Below are positions 11,234 to 22,327 of a DNA stretch of 64,000 nucleotides, one piece after another. The notes beneath the pieces were generated by a model. It had not been told where the DNA came from. It saw only the letters and a program-made list of their open reading frames with translations, and ran no database searches. The translations under genes were made by a program, and so were the position numbers. The stretch covers positions 13,566,708 through 13,630,707 of the forward strand of contig CM033391.1 of the NCBI GenBank assembly GCA_019426215.1, given 5' to 3'. The DNA comes from Buddleja alternifolia. Taxonomy: Eukaryota; Streptophyta; Magnoliopsida; Lamiales; Scrophulariaceae. Each line of letters begins with the position of its first letter. Within the stretch, counting starts at the first letter, position 1.

Positions 11234-12752
11234 TGTTAGGAATTTCGTGTTAGAAGTTTTGATGATGACAATGAGGATTACTTGTTAGACCCCAAAATAT
11301 GTAAGTTTGATTTTAATAGAAATCATGAATATGCTTTGAGCGTTAGAATTGTAATAGGCTTTATAGGCTTTGATTTATTTTATTCTAGACTGTTAGGCTA
11401 AGTACTTTAGACTGAGCGTCTGATAATTTTTGAGTGAGTTTATCAATAGTAAAGTTTGAAGACTCAAGCGCCTAAAGTCTGAATGAAGATAAAGTTTCCA
11501 AGCGTCCAAAAGACTAGCTATATCAAGCGTCACTTATAGGACAAAAGTAATTCAAGGATGAATGAGCGTCTATCAATGACTGATTTTACCTGAATTTATT
11601 TCTAAATCCAGAAGGAGTTTAATGCAAATATTCTCAATGCATTAAGTGCCAACGGGCATTTAATTCAAATGCATTAAATGCTGATAAGAGCATTAAATGT
11701 GATAAGCTCCTTCAGACGTATGGAGAAGCCACCCTTTTAGACTGTCAATTATTCACAGACTGCAGCACCAACTTTTGTGCAACAGATTTCAGGAAAAAGA
11801 ACAAAAGTTGTTCACTCGCGGAAGTGAGAGACACGCGGCTGTGCATGTGTCAAACAGACACTTTTTTCAAGAATGCCTATAAATAGGACTTCAACAATAA
11901 GCCAAAACACCCGATTGATTCCAAGCCAAATTGCTGTTGAGTTGAAGTCTCATTCCTTCAATTCTCAGAAAAGCCAGAATATTCAAGCAAACATTCTCTT
12001 TGCTTTTCTTCAAATCCTGAGACAGTCAACCAATATCTCAAACATTCTTTTCGGAGAAACCTACATTACTATTGAGATATTCTCAGTTGTTTGAACTTCA
12101 TCAAAATCAAACAAACCATCCAGGAAAACCCTATCCAAACCTCGCGATCTGTGTGAAGTCGAAGTTGGATACTTGCATTATTTCTAAGTGAAAGAAGCAA
12201 GAGGATAGAAGTGTCTTGGAGCAGAAATTTGTGTGATCAAGGAGCTCAAGTCATCAACATCCATCTCTCCCTAATTTGTAGAAGATTCTGTGTGATTCTT
12301 TGAGAATCATCTTAGTGGATTTCCTCCGAGTGTTCAAGGAGAAAAAGGACGTAGTTGGGATTTCACCACCCAACGAACCTTACAAATATTGTGTTATTTA
12401 CTTTACAGTCAATTCATTTATTATCATATCATTTCATTAATTGACCAAGTAAAATACAATCAAAAGCTGAGCAACTAAGAAACAGTTTGTGACGCTAAAA
12501 ACTTTCAAACAAGAAGACTATAAAATCAATTCCGCTGTGCTAACACTGATTAAAGAACTGAACGCTTAAACCTATCTGGTTATAGTATTCAAATCTTGAA
12601 GTCTAAGATAACTTTCTAAAAATAGTCTTCATTAGACGCTCAAGTCAAGCGTCCAACGAATTTCAATACGAATCTTTTTGAAGTCGAAAAAGACTTCATG
12701 GTCTATTAAACCGCCCCTTCTAGACCCTTTCGTATACCACTTGAGACCAATA
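11234..12752 (+). repeat. 5' LTR of the SIRE-type element
   Basis: It begins TGTTAGGAATTTCGTG and ends GAGACCAATA, and matches 46650-48173 with scattered substitutions and a few indels; for example a block of about 14 bases near 11462 is missing from the 3' LTR. By eye divergence is a few percent, higher than for the younger Athila insertions. Confidence 0.9.
11877..11886 (+). promoter_or_regulatory. TATA box of the 5' LTR
   Basis: CTATAAATAG lies 640 bases into the LTR. The same box occurs at the equivalent places of the 3' LTR (47279-47288) and of the separate LTR copy (61020-61029). That three-way conservation supports it as the element's core promoter. Confidence 0.7.
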
Positions 12753-12754
12753 AG

Positions 12755-12766
12755 TGGTACCGGAGC
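12755..12766 (+). other. Primer binding site, diverged tRNA-Met type
   Basis: TGGTACCGGAGC lies two bases after the 5' LTR. It differs at two positions from the usual copia primer site TGGTATCAGAGC. Confidence 0.75.
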
Positions 12767-12954
12767 GGTTAAAATTGAAATTTTAAAATTTCTAAGCATA
12801 ACTGCTTGTTTAGATCCTTTTTCAAAATTTAGTTACTTTTAAATCTCTCATGGCCCTCGTTTCTTCCTGGCCATGGCCAACGACGTACGTTAGTTTTTGG
12901 AACTATTCAGCACCGAGTCAAGAGTGATCGTGACTCCGCCGGCAACCCCCCTAC

Positions 12955-14226
12955 TTGCTCAATCATTGGAGCCGAGTCAAGAGTCAAACCATATTCAACA
13001 AGGGCACGCACACAGAAATTAGGGTTCGATCTATGGGTGAAATTAGGGATCGGACAGTGGGAGATATTAGGGCAGAGGAGGATGCGAGATCTGAATCCCT
13101 GGAGAATCTACTACAACAAGCAAGGCTAAAAGCAATCAACACGGAGAATCTGGAGATCCTTCATTCTGTGGAGCAGTGTCTGTTGGTGCTATTACCTGCA
13201 CCTACAGAGAAGGAGGTCGAAGCAGCGCCCAAGGAGAATGTACGGAATAACTTTGATATTTCTAAGTTGAGAGGTGCAGGATGCAAATTGAGCTATCTGG
13301 AGCCCGAAGACATTAACGGCCAGAGTATTGGCCGAATTTCTACGGATGACATCCAAACTGAAATTGAGTATTGGAGCTCTGCTGTAGTGTGCTATGTCCT
13401 TGGAGCAAACCCGCCGTATCAGGTTATAAATGGATTTATCCGACGCATCTGGGGGAAACTTGGAATCAATAAGGTACTAATGAAGCAGAATGGTATGCAT
13501 TTAGTTAGATTTCATTCCATTGAAAGCAGGGACAGTGTGTTGCAGAGTGGTATCATTCACTTTGATGGGAAGCCATTAATCATCGCACCATGGACCGAGA
13601 ACTGTAACTATGATAGGAGTGTAATCGATCGAGTTCCGCTACGGATTAGATTAGAAAATCTTGATCTAAAATATTGGAGTAGAAAATCCTTGAGCAAAAT
13701 TGCTAGTCTGGTGGGTACTCCTATAGTAGCGGATAAAATGACAGTGGACAAAGACCGTATACAATATGCTAGAATTCTGGTAGAGGTAAATATTAAGTAT
13801 ATGCCTGATCAGATTTGTTTTGTGAATGAAAATGGGCGTGTGATGGAACAAGCAGTTACGTATGAATGGAAACCAATCCTTTGTGCTTCTTGCAATAACT
13901 ATGGACATGAAACTCAGAAGTGTAAGAAAAGAGTGGGGAAGCAAATGTGGGTGGCAAAGGCTGCAATTCCAAACCAGAAGGAGACACTACCAAACGAGCC
14001 AACTGAGAATACAGAGAATACAGAAAAATCAAAAGAAACAGATACACAACAGGGTCAATGGACAACAGTACTTAGAAGTGATCACCAAGTGAGGGCGGAT
14101 GGGACTAGTACTAGCATTAATGAGCAAGGAAGGATGCATAGAGGTGAAGTTCAGTATAAGGTATCACCAGGGTTGGTAACTGTTAATGTTACTGATCATG
14201 GCCAACCTAGCCGCCTGGAATGTTAG
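12955..14226 (+). CDS. LINE ORF1 protein, DUF4283 and zinc knuckle
   Basis: This is an intact 423-residue frame. It binds the LINE RNA by analogy with other plant L1 ORF1 proteins. The central part (about residues 120-260) has the DUF4283 pattern, including MHLVRFHSIESRDSVL and WTENCNYDRSVIDRVPLRIR. A CX2CX4HX4C zinc knuckle follows (C310, C313, H318, C323). The C-terminal 100 residues are polar and low in complexity, with a NEPTENTENTEKSKETDTQQ run. The first ATG is used here; the ATG at 13033 is an alternative start. The end overlaps ORF2 in another frame (ORF2 ATG at 14186 or 14198), as in other plant L1 elements. It may be the only intact protein of this LINE. Confidence 0.85.
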   Translation: MLNHWSRVKSQTIFNKGTHTEIRVRSMGEIRDRTVGDIRAEEDARSESLENLLQQARLKAINTENLEILHSVEQCLLVLLPAPTEKEVEAAPKENVRNNFDISKLRGAGCKLSYLEPEDINGQSIGRISTDDIQTEIEYWSSAVVCYVLGANPPYQVINGFIRRIWGKLGINKVLMKQNGMHLVRFHSIESRDSVLQSGIIHFDGKPLIIAPWTENCNYDRSVIDRVPLRIRLENLDLKYWSRKSLSKIASLVGTPIVADKMTVDKDRIQYARILVEVNIKYMPDQICFVNENGRVMEQAVTYEWKPILCASCNNYGHETQKCKKRVGKQMWVAKAAIPNQKETLPNEPTENTENTEKSKETDTQQGQWTTVLRSDHQVRADGTSTSINEQGRMHRGEVQYKVSPGLVTVNVTDHGQPSRLEC

Positions 14227-17200
14227 AGGGCTGAATAGCCCTGGTAGACAGAAGGAAATACAATCCTTCTGTAATAAATATGATATAGGAATCCTTGGTA
14301 TCTTGGAGCATGAGATAAAGAAAAATAAGTATGAGTCAGTCTATAACACCATAGCCAGAGGGTGGGGAAGTACAAATAATTCAGCAGATAGCCCTAAAGG
14401 AATGATTTGGATTATATGGAGAAAAGAATACTTTGACATTACAGTGATAAGATCTACATCCCAGGCTATCCATTGTAAAGTTCTACAAAAAGCAACAGAG
14501 AAACACTTTGTGGCCTCCTTTGTTTATGCATTTAATCATCAACATGAACGAATTGCTCTATGGGAGGACTTAAAAGCTGAAAGGAACCTTCTTATAGCTC
14601 CTTGGATCATGTTAGGGGACTTCAACACAGTCTTGAAAGTGACAGACAGAATTGGAGGTGCTCCTGTTCAAGAAACCATGGATTTTCAAGATTGTATTGA
14701 CACATGTGAGATGGAAGAGATGAAATGGATTAGCCATAAATACACATGGAATAACTGCCATAAACCAAGGGACAGAATATTCTCCAAAATAGACAGGGTG
14801 TTTGTCAATTTTGAGTGGTGTGTTAAATATCCCGCATTGTTTGCCAACTTTGTAGCTAGTGGATCATCCGATCACACTCTTGTGATTGTGCAGCTTCAGG
14901 GGTGTAGTAAGAAGAAAAGAATCCTATTCAAATTTTTTAATATGTGGGCCGATGTCTCTCAATTTAGAGAAATGGTGACTGATATGTGGGAGTAGAGAAT
15001 AAGAGGTACTGAAATGTATCAGATCACTCAAAGATTGAAAAGACTTAAGAGCAGGTTCAAGGACCTGAATAAGTCACATTATAGTAACATTGAGCAGCAA
15101 CTTCTGGAAGGAAAAACCGAACTGAGTAAAATTCAGGACCAGCTACAAAATGATCCACTTAACATAGAAGTTCAGAGGCAAGAAACTGAGGTAAGAAACC
15201 GAGTCCAGGAAATAACTAATGCAGTGGGAAAGTTCTACCAGCAGAAGTCAAAGGCTGATTGGATTACACTGGGGGACCAAAACACACATTATTTTCACAT
15301 CTGTATGAAGAAGAGGTAGTATAGAAATAGAGTGGTAACTATTGAAGATGAGTCAGGTGACACTATAAGCGATTATGATAAAGTGGTGGACCATTTTATA
15401 GCAGTGTATAAATCTCAATTAAGAGAGAAGGGCCACAGAACACCTTGTGATGCTACAATCTTTGAGAATGGGCCGAGATTAACAGTTGAGCAGCAATTAA
15501 CTTTGATCCAACCCTTTAGCAAAGCAGATGTAAAGAGGGCCCTTTTCAGTATCAAAAGTACAAAAAGTCCTGGCCCTGATGGATTTGGCAGTGAATTCTA
15601 TAAAAAAGCTTGGCCAGTTATTGGTGAGGATGTTACCAATGCAGTGATGAACTTCTTTCAAAGTGGAAAAATACTGAAGCAAGTTAACAGTACCCTCATT
15701 GCCTTAGTTCCAAAGAATGATAATCCTATGAAAGCAACTGAATATAGGCCCATTGCGTGCTGCAATGTGATATATAAATGCATATCCAAGCTCCTCACTA
15801 GTAGAATTGCAGCAGTCTTGCCCCTGTTGATAAATGGAAATCAAAGCGCCTTTGTTAAGGATAGATCAGTGGTGGACAATATTCTTATCAGTCAAGAGCT
15901 TGTAAAGCAATATAACAGGAAACAAATTTCGCCAAGATGCCTTATGAAAATAGATTTAAGAAAAGCCTATGACTCAATTGAGTGGGATTTTCTTAAAGAG
16001 ATGTTGGATGGGTTTCACTTTCCTCAGAAGTTCACTAGTTGGATTATGGAATGTATCAGTACAGTGAGCTATTCTCTGGCCATAAATGGGGAAACACATG
16101 GATACTTTCAAGGCAAGAGGGGGATTAAACAGGGGGATCCCATGTCCCCTTTGATTTTTGTCTTAGTCATGGAAGTTTTAACAAGAGGGCTACAATCTGC
16201 TGCTAAAAATAGCCAATTTAGATATCACCCTGGTTGTAAATCTTTGGCTCTGACTAACATTTGCTTTGCGGACGACTTGATGATTTTTTGCAAGGCAACC
16301 ACACTGTCAGTTCAAATTTTATGGGATCAGTTTGTAAAGTTTTCATCAACAACAGGTTTGAAAGCCAATCAAGCTAAATCTCACATCTTTGTGAGAGGAG
16401 TATCACAGGGGGTTCCAAACCAGATAAGGAAGATCACAGGATTTCAGGAGGGATCTTTTCCATTTAGATACTTGGGGGTACCTCTATCCCCTACCAAGTG
16501 GTCTAAAATAGACTGCAAGATCATTGTGGACAAGATGGCAGCAAGGTTAACGGTGTGGGCTTCAAGAAATCTTTCTTATGCAGGTAGAACACAATTAATA
16601 AATTCTGTGTTAATGACAATGCATATTTAATGGTCCTCTATTTTTTTATTACCACAAGCAGTGGTGAAACAAATTGAGGAAAAATGCAAAGAGTTCCTCT
16701 GGGGAAAGAGAGAGGGAACACAGAAGAAGTTGGCTTTATTGAACTGGGATACTGTGTGTAATTCAAAGAAATGTGGAGGACTGAATATAAAGAACTGTAA
16801 AAATTGGAATGTGGCTGCAATCGGAAAGCAGGTGTGGGCTATTTCTCAGAAAAAAATAGCCTGTGGGTGAAATGGATAAGTAGTGTGTATTTAAAAAATG
16901 TGGATTTCTGGGATTATTCCCCACTAATGGATAGTAGCTGGGCCTGGAAAAAGATTCATTCTGTTAAGGTGAAACTTCTAGCAGGGTTTCCACAGAATAG
17001 ATGGCTTCCAAACAAAAATGGAGTATACACTGTCAGAAGTGCATATGAATGGCTTCAGGGGGACAGGGCTAAATTCTTAGGAACTCGAATAGTGTGAAAT
17101 ATGGTAAATATACCAAAACATTCTTTTATAGCTTGGCTTGCTTTACATAAAAGATTGCTAACAAGGGAGAGATTAGGCAGACTCATATTAATATCAGACT

Positions 17201-17586
17201 GTGGCTGTTTGCTTTGTGATTATTCTACTGAATCAGTACCTCATCTGTACTTTGGGTGTACCTGGACTCAAATGCTACTGCAGAGCATCTTACAATGGGT
17301 TCAAGTGGATGGATGCCCCTTATTGTTTAATCGTTGGACAAGATGGTTGGTATTTGCATTTAAAAAATGGAGATTCAAACAGAAACTTGTTACTGCAGTA
17401 GTGGTTGGTGTGATTTATAAGGTATGGGAGGAAAGGAATTACAGATATTTTACACAAAAAAGAAGAACTAGTGAATGGGTAGTGGAGTCCTTAAAGAAGG
17501 ATTTGAGTATAAGGCTGGCAGGATATAATAGGCAGAATTTGAAAGAAAAAGATAGTAGATACTTAGACATCATTCTTACGAGATAA
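14186..17586 (+). pseudogene. LINE ORF2: AP endonuclease, RT, zf-RVT (broken)
   Basis: The frame opens MANLAAWNVRGLNSPGRQKE, the start of the AP-type endonuclease; MLGDFNTVL and SGSSDHTLVIV are later endonuclease blocks. The RT domain follows with KSPGPDGFGSEFYKKAW, ALVPKNDN, YRPIACCNVIYKCISKLL, KIDLRKAYDSIEWDFL, GIKQGDPMSPLIFVLVMEVL and FADDLMIFC (FADD at 16265-16276). The last part (IPKHSFIAWLALHKRLLTRE, CLLCDY) is the zf-RVT region. In-frame stops lie at 14993 (TAG), 15317 (TAG) and 16628 (TAA). A frameshift lies near 16855 and a TGA at 17095. The enzyme is therefore not made, although the key motifs remain readable. Confidence 0.9.
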
Positions 17587-17695
17587 TTTTTGTTCTCACA
17601 CATGAGCAGATCTTTGTAATGCCATGTGATGTTTTGTTGTAAATATTGTCTGTTTGGTTAATGAAGTACTTACCTTTATACCAAAAAAATCTCTC

Positions 17696-18940
17696 ATGGC
17701 ATTTTCTAAAGTTCCTAAGTTCACCGAGTCAAACTATGACTCATGGAAGGTCAAAGCCTTTACCTATTTGTGTTCCTGTGATGACGAAATATGTGATGTC
17801 ATTTCAGATGGACCTATTCAGATTTACAAAGTAATCACCAGAGCGCCTGGAGCCACACAAGAGACTCCAGATGGCTATGTTGAGAAGCCTATGCAGGAAA
17901 GGTCCACAGATGAGCGTCGAAGATTTAATCTAGACAATGTTCGATGCAACGCTTTGTACTCTGCCATTGGTGACAACGACAATTTATTCAACAAGGTCAA
18001 AGCTTGTAACACTACCAAGGAGATATGGGATAAATTAGCCATAATTTGTGCCGGTTCAGCACAAATCAAGGAAAACAAACTTTCAATCGCCAAAGAAAAA
18101 TTTAATGCTTTTAAGATGTTGCCTAACGAGACCCTAGAGCAATTGGACATAAGATTCACAGCTCTTGTTACGGAACTTACATCGTTGGGGATGGATTTAC
18201 AAAACAGAGAAATGGTGATTAAGATTTTTAGAAGTCTACCTAGTAGATTTTTGATGAAGACAACAACGATGAGAGAATCTAATATGTTGGATCTTTTAAG
18301 TACAGAAGACGCCTTTTCAGAACTCAAGGCATTTGAGTTTGAGTTGAATTCAGGCAGTGATGTTGTTAGTAGTCCGGTAATTGAGTCTGGAGCGCTCGTA
18401 GCATCAATCAAGGGTAAATCGGGTAATAAGGGAAAAGTTTTAGATATCAGTGAGGATGAGGAAAGTTCTTACGATATCAAAAGAAAAGAAATAGTACTAA
18501 GCATCAAGGACACAGTTCATATCAAGCGCCTGCTCCAGTACAACAACAGTATCAAATGCCTCCGTATTCTGTTCCTACACCCCAAGCGCCTATTCAGTAC
18601 CAAGCGTCTACTCAAACTCTCTCAGCGCATGTGGTCTCAAAATCACACACTACAAGGTTAACAAATGAACAAAAGATGAAAACTAATCTTTGTTATAATT
18701 GCAGGAAACCAGGGCACTACCAGGTAAATTGCCTTCATCCAAACGTATCTAAGCCTTCAAGGCAGGATTACGTGGATAGAAACCAATTCATGAGCAACCT
18801 TCGCCAACAAAATTTGCTAGCGGAATCAGAACCAGCGTCCGCACCTGAAGATTTGGAGTCATCAGAGGAGAGTAGTGATGATGATGAGCCAGTGGATGAC
18901 TCAGCGCTTATCTGTCTCATGGCCAGAGATGATAAAGCAT
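17696..18940 (+). pseudogene. SIRE-type gag, first part, with zinc knuckle
   Basis: After the LINE, the ATG inside the target duplication (17696) opens the copia gag: FSKVPKFTESNYDSWKVKAF, then KEIWDKLAIICAGSAQIKEN and FRSLPSRFLMKTTTM, the retrotransposon-gag pattern of copia elements. A frameshift at about 18490-18510 moves the frame to one with a Gln/Pro-rich stretch and a CX2CX4HX4C knuckle (CYNCRKPGHYQVNC). An acidic segment (EDLESSEESSDDDEPVDDS) follows. The frame is cut at 18940 by the Athila insertion and resumes at 35776. The protein would form the particle and bind RNA. Confidence 0.9.
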
Positions 18941-20609
18941 TGACACGCTAAAAGCTAACGTGCTATGATAGCAAGTATACTAGTCGTGTGTAGTAATAAA
19001 AAGTGGACAAAATAAGTCCGGGTTGTCGAACCACGGAGACTTGAATTTTATAGTTTATGATTAGTAAGAAGATAAGAGACAATTCAACTTAAGAAGATTA
19101 AAACAAAGTAAATTGCAATGATATGAGTAGCAAAATAGAGAACAAAGGAGAATGACTATAGATTAAAACTCAAGATTGATAAAACGACTAAGGCACATGC
19201 TACAACCTAATCTACTCATCAATATACATGAGCTACTCTTCGAATTATTAAACTCCTATTGCTTTGGTGGAAATTCCTTAGACAATTATTACCCGATGTC
19301 TCGGCACATAATAATCCTATGATTAATTGATGGTTCTCTAAATATGTCTATCCGAGAATCTAATCAACAACCACGCATTAACGTTCTAGAGTTTCCCCGG
19401 ATAAATCCGGCTAACCGCACCCGGAAATCTTTACCTATTTATAGGGGCAATTCCACATTAGTTTCGGATGATGCGTTGATTCTTGTTGCACCCTAACCTA
19501 TGTTCTTTCGAATGGATAGAATAGGCACAATAGCAAGCATATGGTGATCAAACATATGATTGTGATAAAAGCACAAAATCAACACACAAAGCAATAGGAG
19601 AATTAATACGAAAATTCACTTCACATTATATTGATTTGTAAATTTGGCCTTCACATGGCCTTAGTACTACAATTTAGCCTCTCATCAAGGTCTTGAGAAA
19701 ATCTAATACAAACATATACATACTCATGGAAATAAACATGTAAATGCAAGTAATTAAAACTCCCTCAATTGATTGATGATAGATCCTTGCTTTAGAACTT
19801 CAATCCTTAGCTCCTCCTCTTTCTTCCTCTCCAAAATGATGATGAATCCTGATAGGTGAAGAGTGATGATGGCTTTAGCCTAATGACCAGCTGCCTTACC
19901 CCCCCCCCCCCCCCCTCAAGAGTGATCGGTCCAAGAGGAAGAGAATGATCCCTCTGGGAGACAAGAAATGATGGGCTCTTTATTCTACTCCACACCCCAT
20001 CAAGGTGTGCAATAAACAATTCCTTTTCCCCTCAAGCATGTCCCCCAACACATGTGCTAACATCTTGGCTTTAAATATTCCATTCCCCCATCAAATGATG
20101 AACTTTTGGCTGAAAGGAATCAAAACTCGGGTGTGGTCACGCCTAGGCGCGGGCATGACGGCGCTTGGGCGTCGTCGGCAGAATGCTGAAATTATATGCA
20201 ATGTGTCCTGCGCAGAAATTGTATTTCATTCATAACTCTCTTCACGAAGCTCCGATTTGAATGATTCAAGTCCTCATTTGAAGCTAACACATAGTTCTAC
20301 AACTTTGTAGAAGGGCACTTCATCCAATTTGGTCTCTAAACATACGGAAATAGCGCTCAACCGTGGAAACTAATGCAGATACGACGCCCAGGCGTGGACA
20401 GGACGGCGCCTAGGCGTGAACGACAGAAGCAAATTGGCCTGAACTTGTTTTATACGTCGTTTTTCGCCTCGTTTCTTCGTATGCTCTCATTTATCACCTG
20501 TAATCACTTAACACCCCGATTAAACGCAAATGTGGCATGATTTAGTCAATAAATGAATCCATAGCATAAGTTCCATGGGCTTGAAAACACGTAAAAATGC
20601 CTCTTATCA
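18941..20609 (-). repeat. 3' LTR of Athila-1
   Basis: This 1669-bp copy is about 110 bases shorter than the 5' LTR. Most of the difference lies in a patch at 20381-20515 opposite 35436-35690. A run of 17 Cs at 19899-19915 matches a 13-C run in the other copy. A GCCTAGGCG-type palindromic motif occurs at 20140-20150 and 20404-20412. Confidence 0.9.
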
Positions 20610-20623
20610 ACACCCCCACACTT
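20610..20623 (-). other. Polypurine tract of Athila-1
   Basis: The minus strand reads AAGTGTGGGGGTGT directly before the 3' LTR (TGATAAGAGG). This is the position where plus-strand DNA priming occurs in LTR elements. Confidence 0.7.
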
Positions 20624-22327
20624 ATCAATTGCTCGTCCTCGAGCAATAAGAGTTCTAAGATAATGAAACATCATCAATCAAAGAGAGAAAGAAAAATAAA
20701 ACTACCTAACTCACTTTCGTGGAGTAAACGGTTGCATTTAGCGAATGCAACAAGCCTTTGAACCCTTGAGTTACCTCAAAGGACGAGTTATAGTCTCGTG
20801 AGGGTTTGCAGACGATATACCCACAAAATCGAAAGATTTTCAACCCCGATCACTCAACGTAAATTACAATGATTAATAGCACACAATGGTATGAATTCAC
20901 CTGTTTAAGCTCAAGTTACATATATATACACGTCACCCACTTGCTCATGTTACGCCTTAACATCGAAAAGATCATCCTAAGGGTGTAGTGTAATAAATCT
21001 CAAGTATTATAGTCGAGTGGCATTCTTACCACTTTTCAAGCATTAACCCCATATTTATCAACTTTTGATTATTCACATGGTACGAGAATTGAATACAACT
21101 TCATAGCCACTTAAAATTCATCACTTCATTCCACTTTCGACTTTAACTTATGCACTTTCAACTCGAAACATTAGAGGCTAGACCATGTGCAATGTTCGAT
21201 CCTCTTAGGCTTTCTATGACACCCGTGTAACGAGCTTTAGGCCAATAACTCCTAAACCAGACGGCTTTCGGGTATCAAATGTAGAGACATTCCTAAGGGC
21301 TTAATTGCTCGAGTGTCAAAGGCCACAAAATCAAACTAGGTCCTTATTCACTTAACACTTGCATTGGCTTGAGCTCTAGCTCAAATTAGCTTAATAGGAC
21401 AGTATTCTAGGCATGGTGCTATTCACCCCCAGTATCTATTAAGCCTGACCTTTGCAGTCATACTAATGTTCACCTCTTTTTATTGTTGTTAAACATACGA
21501 AGCTACATTCTCAACTCATGTGAAAATTCTAAGTCGATATTTTTCGGGATCAAGCCTTTAAGTGTTTCAAAATGGTTGCCCACTCAACGCCTCTACCCTT
21601 GATTTATGTGCGTATGTGAACATCTTAAAGACAATCTAGTCATGTTTAGGGTCCCATAAACAAAGAATTGTGTGTATAGCAATTTAAAACCAAATTGATA
21701 GAGAATGCATACCATGTATTCACGTTAACCATGCTCAATTCATCAAGTGACGGGTTGAAATTCTATCCAAAATTTTGTTTTTTTTTTCTTCAAAATTTCA
21801 CAAAATGCACAAGCTCACATGTAGATGTGTGCCATCCCCCAAACTTGGACTGAGTTATCTAAAACACCCCCCCCCCAAACTTAACATGAACATTAGCCGC
21901 AATGTTCGGAAGAAAATAAGGGTAAAGTACACATCACCATAGGGGAGCTGAAAAGCAAACCCGAGTCCACTTAAGGCAATCGAGTCCAAGGATGGCAATC
22001 ACTGGATTTTTAAGTGAAACTTTCCGCGCCTAGGCGGGCATTTGTCGGCGCTTGGGCGGGCGATGCAGGGAAATTTTGAAATCACAGAGTGTCTCTGGGC
22101 GCCTAGGCGCGATGTATGCGGAGCCTAGGCGGGTCATTCAGGAACATTTTAAAATTGAATTTCCATTTCCTGTTTCAAAAAAAAAGGGAAAGACAAAACA
22201 CTTAAAACACAAACTAACAAAGATTTAAAACTAGAAAATAAAGCAACCAACAGGATAACAAGAGAAAAAGAAAAGGAAACGGAAAGAAAACATGGGGTGC
22301 CTCCTAAGAAGCGCTAGTTTAGATTCA
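20624..22327 (-). other. Non-coding 3' region of Athila-1 with conserved hairpins
   Basis: No protein is found between the integrase end and the polypurine tract, where complete Athila elements carry an envelope-like frame. Two inverted repeats are shared with Athila-2. One is ATTGCTCG/CGAGCAAT at 20628-20647, next to the PPT. The other, at 20774-20803, has ACGAG/CTCGT and CCTC/GAGG arms. GCGCCTAGGCGC-like motifs recur at 22025-22135. A run of 9 Cs lies near 21868. The function of the hairpins is unknown. Confidence 0.6.

Larger units (their letters stand above)
12855..17686 (+). mobile_element. L1-type LINE inserted at the gag start codon
   Basis: A 14-bp direct duplication (AAATCTCTCATGGC at 12841-12854 and 17687-17700) brackets the element; it contains the ATG of the copia gag. 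The right end finishes in a short A run (CCAAAAAAA), as expected for target-primed reverse transcription. Inside are a 5' UTR of about 100 bases, ORF1 and a broken ORF2 with endonuclease and RT. At 4.8 kb it is near full length. A relative lies at 61522-64000 on the other strand. Confidence 0.9.

Noticed and set aside
17875..18411. 178-codon minus-strand frame
   Set aside because: It is antisense to the well-supported copia gag reading frame.
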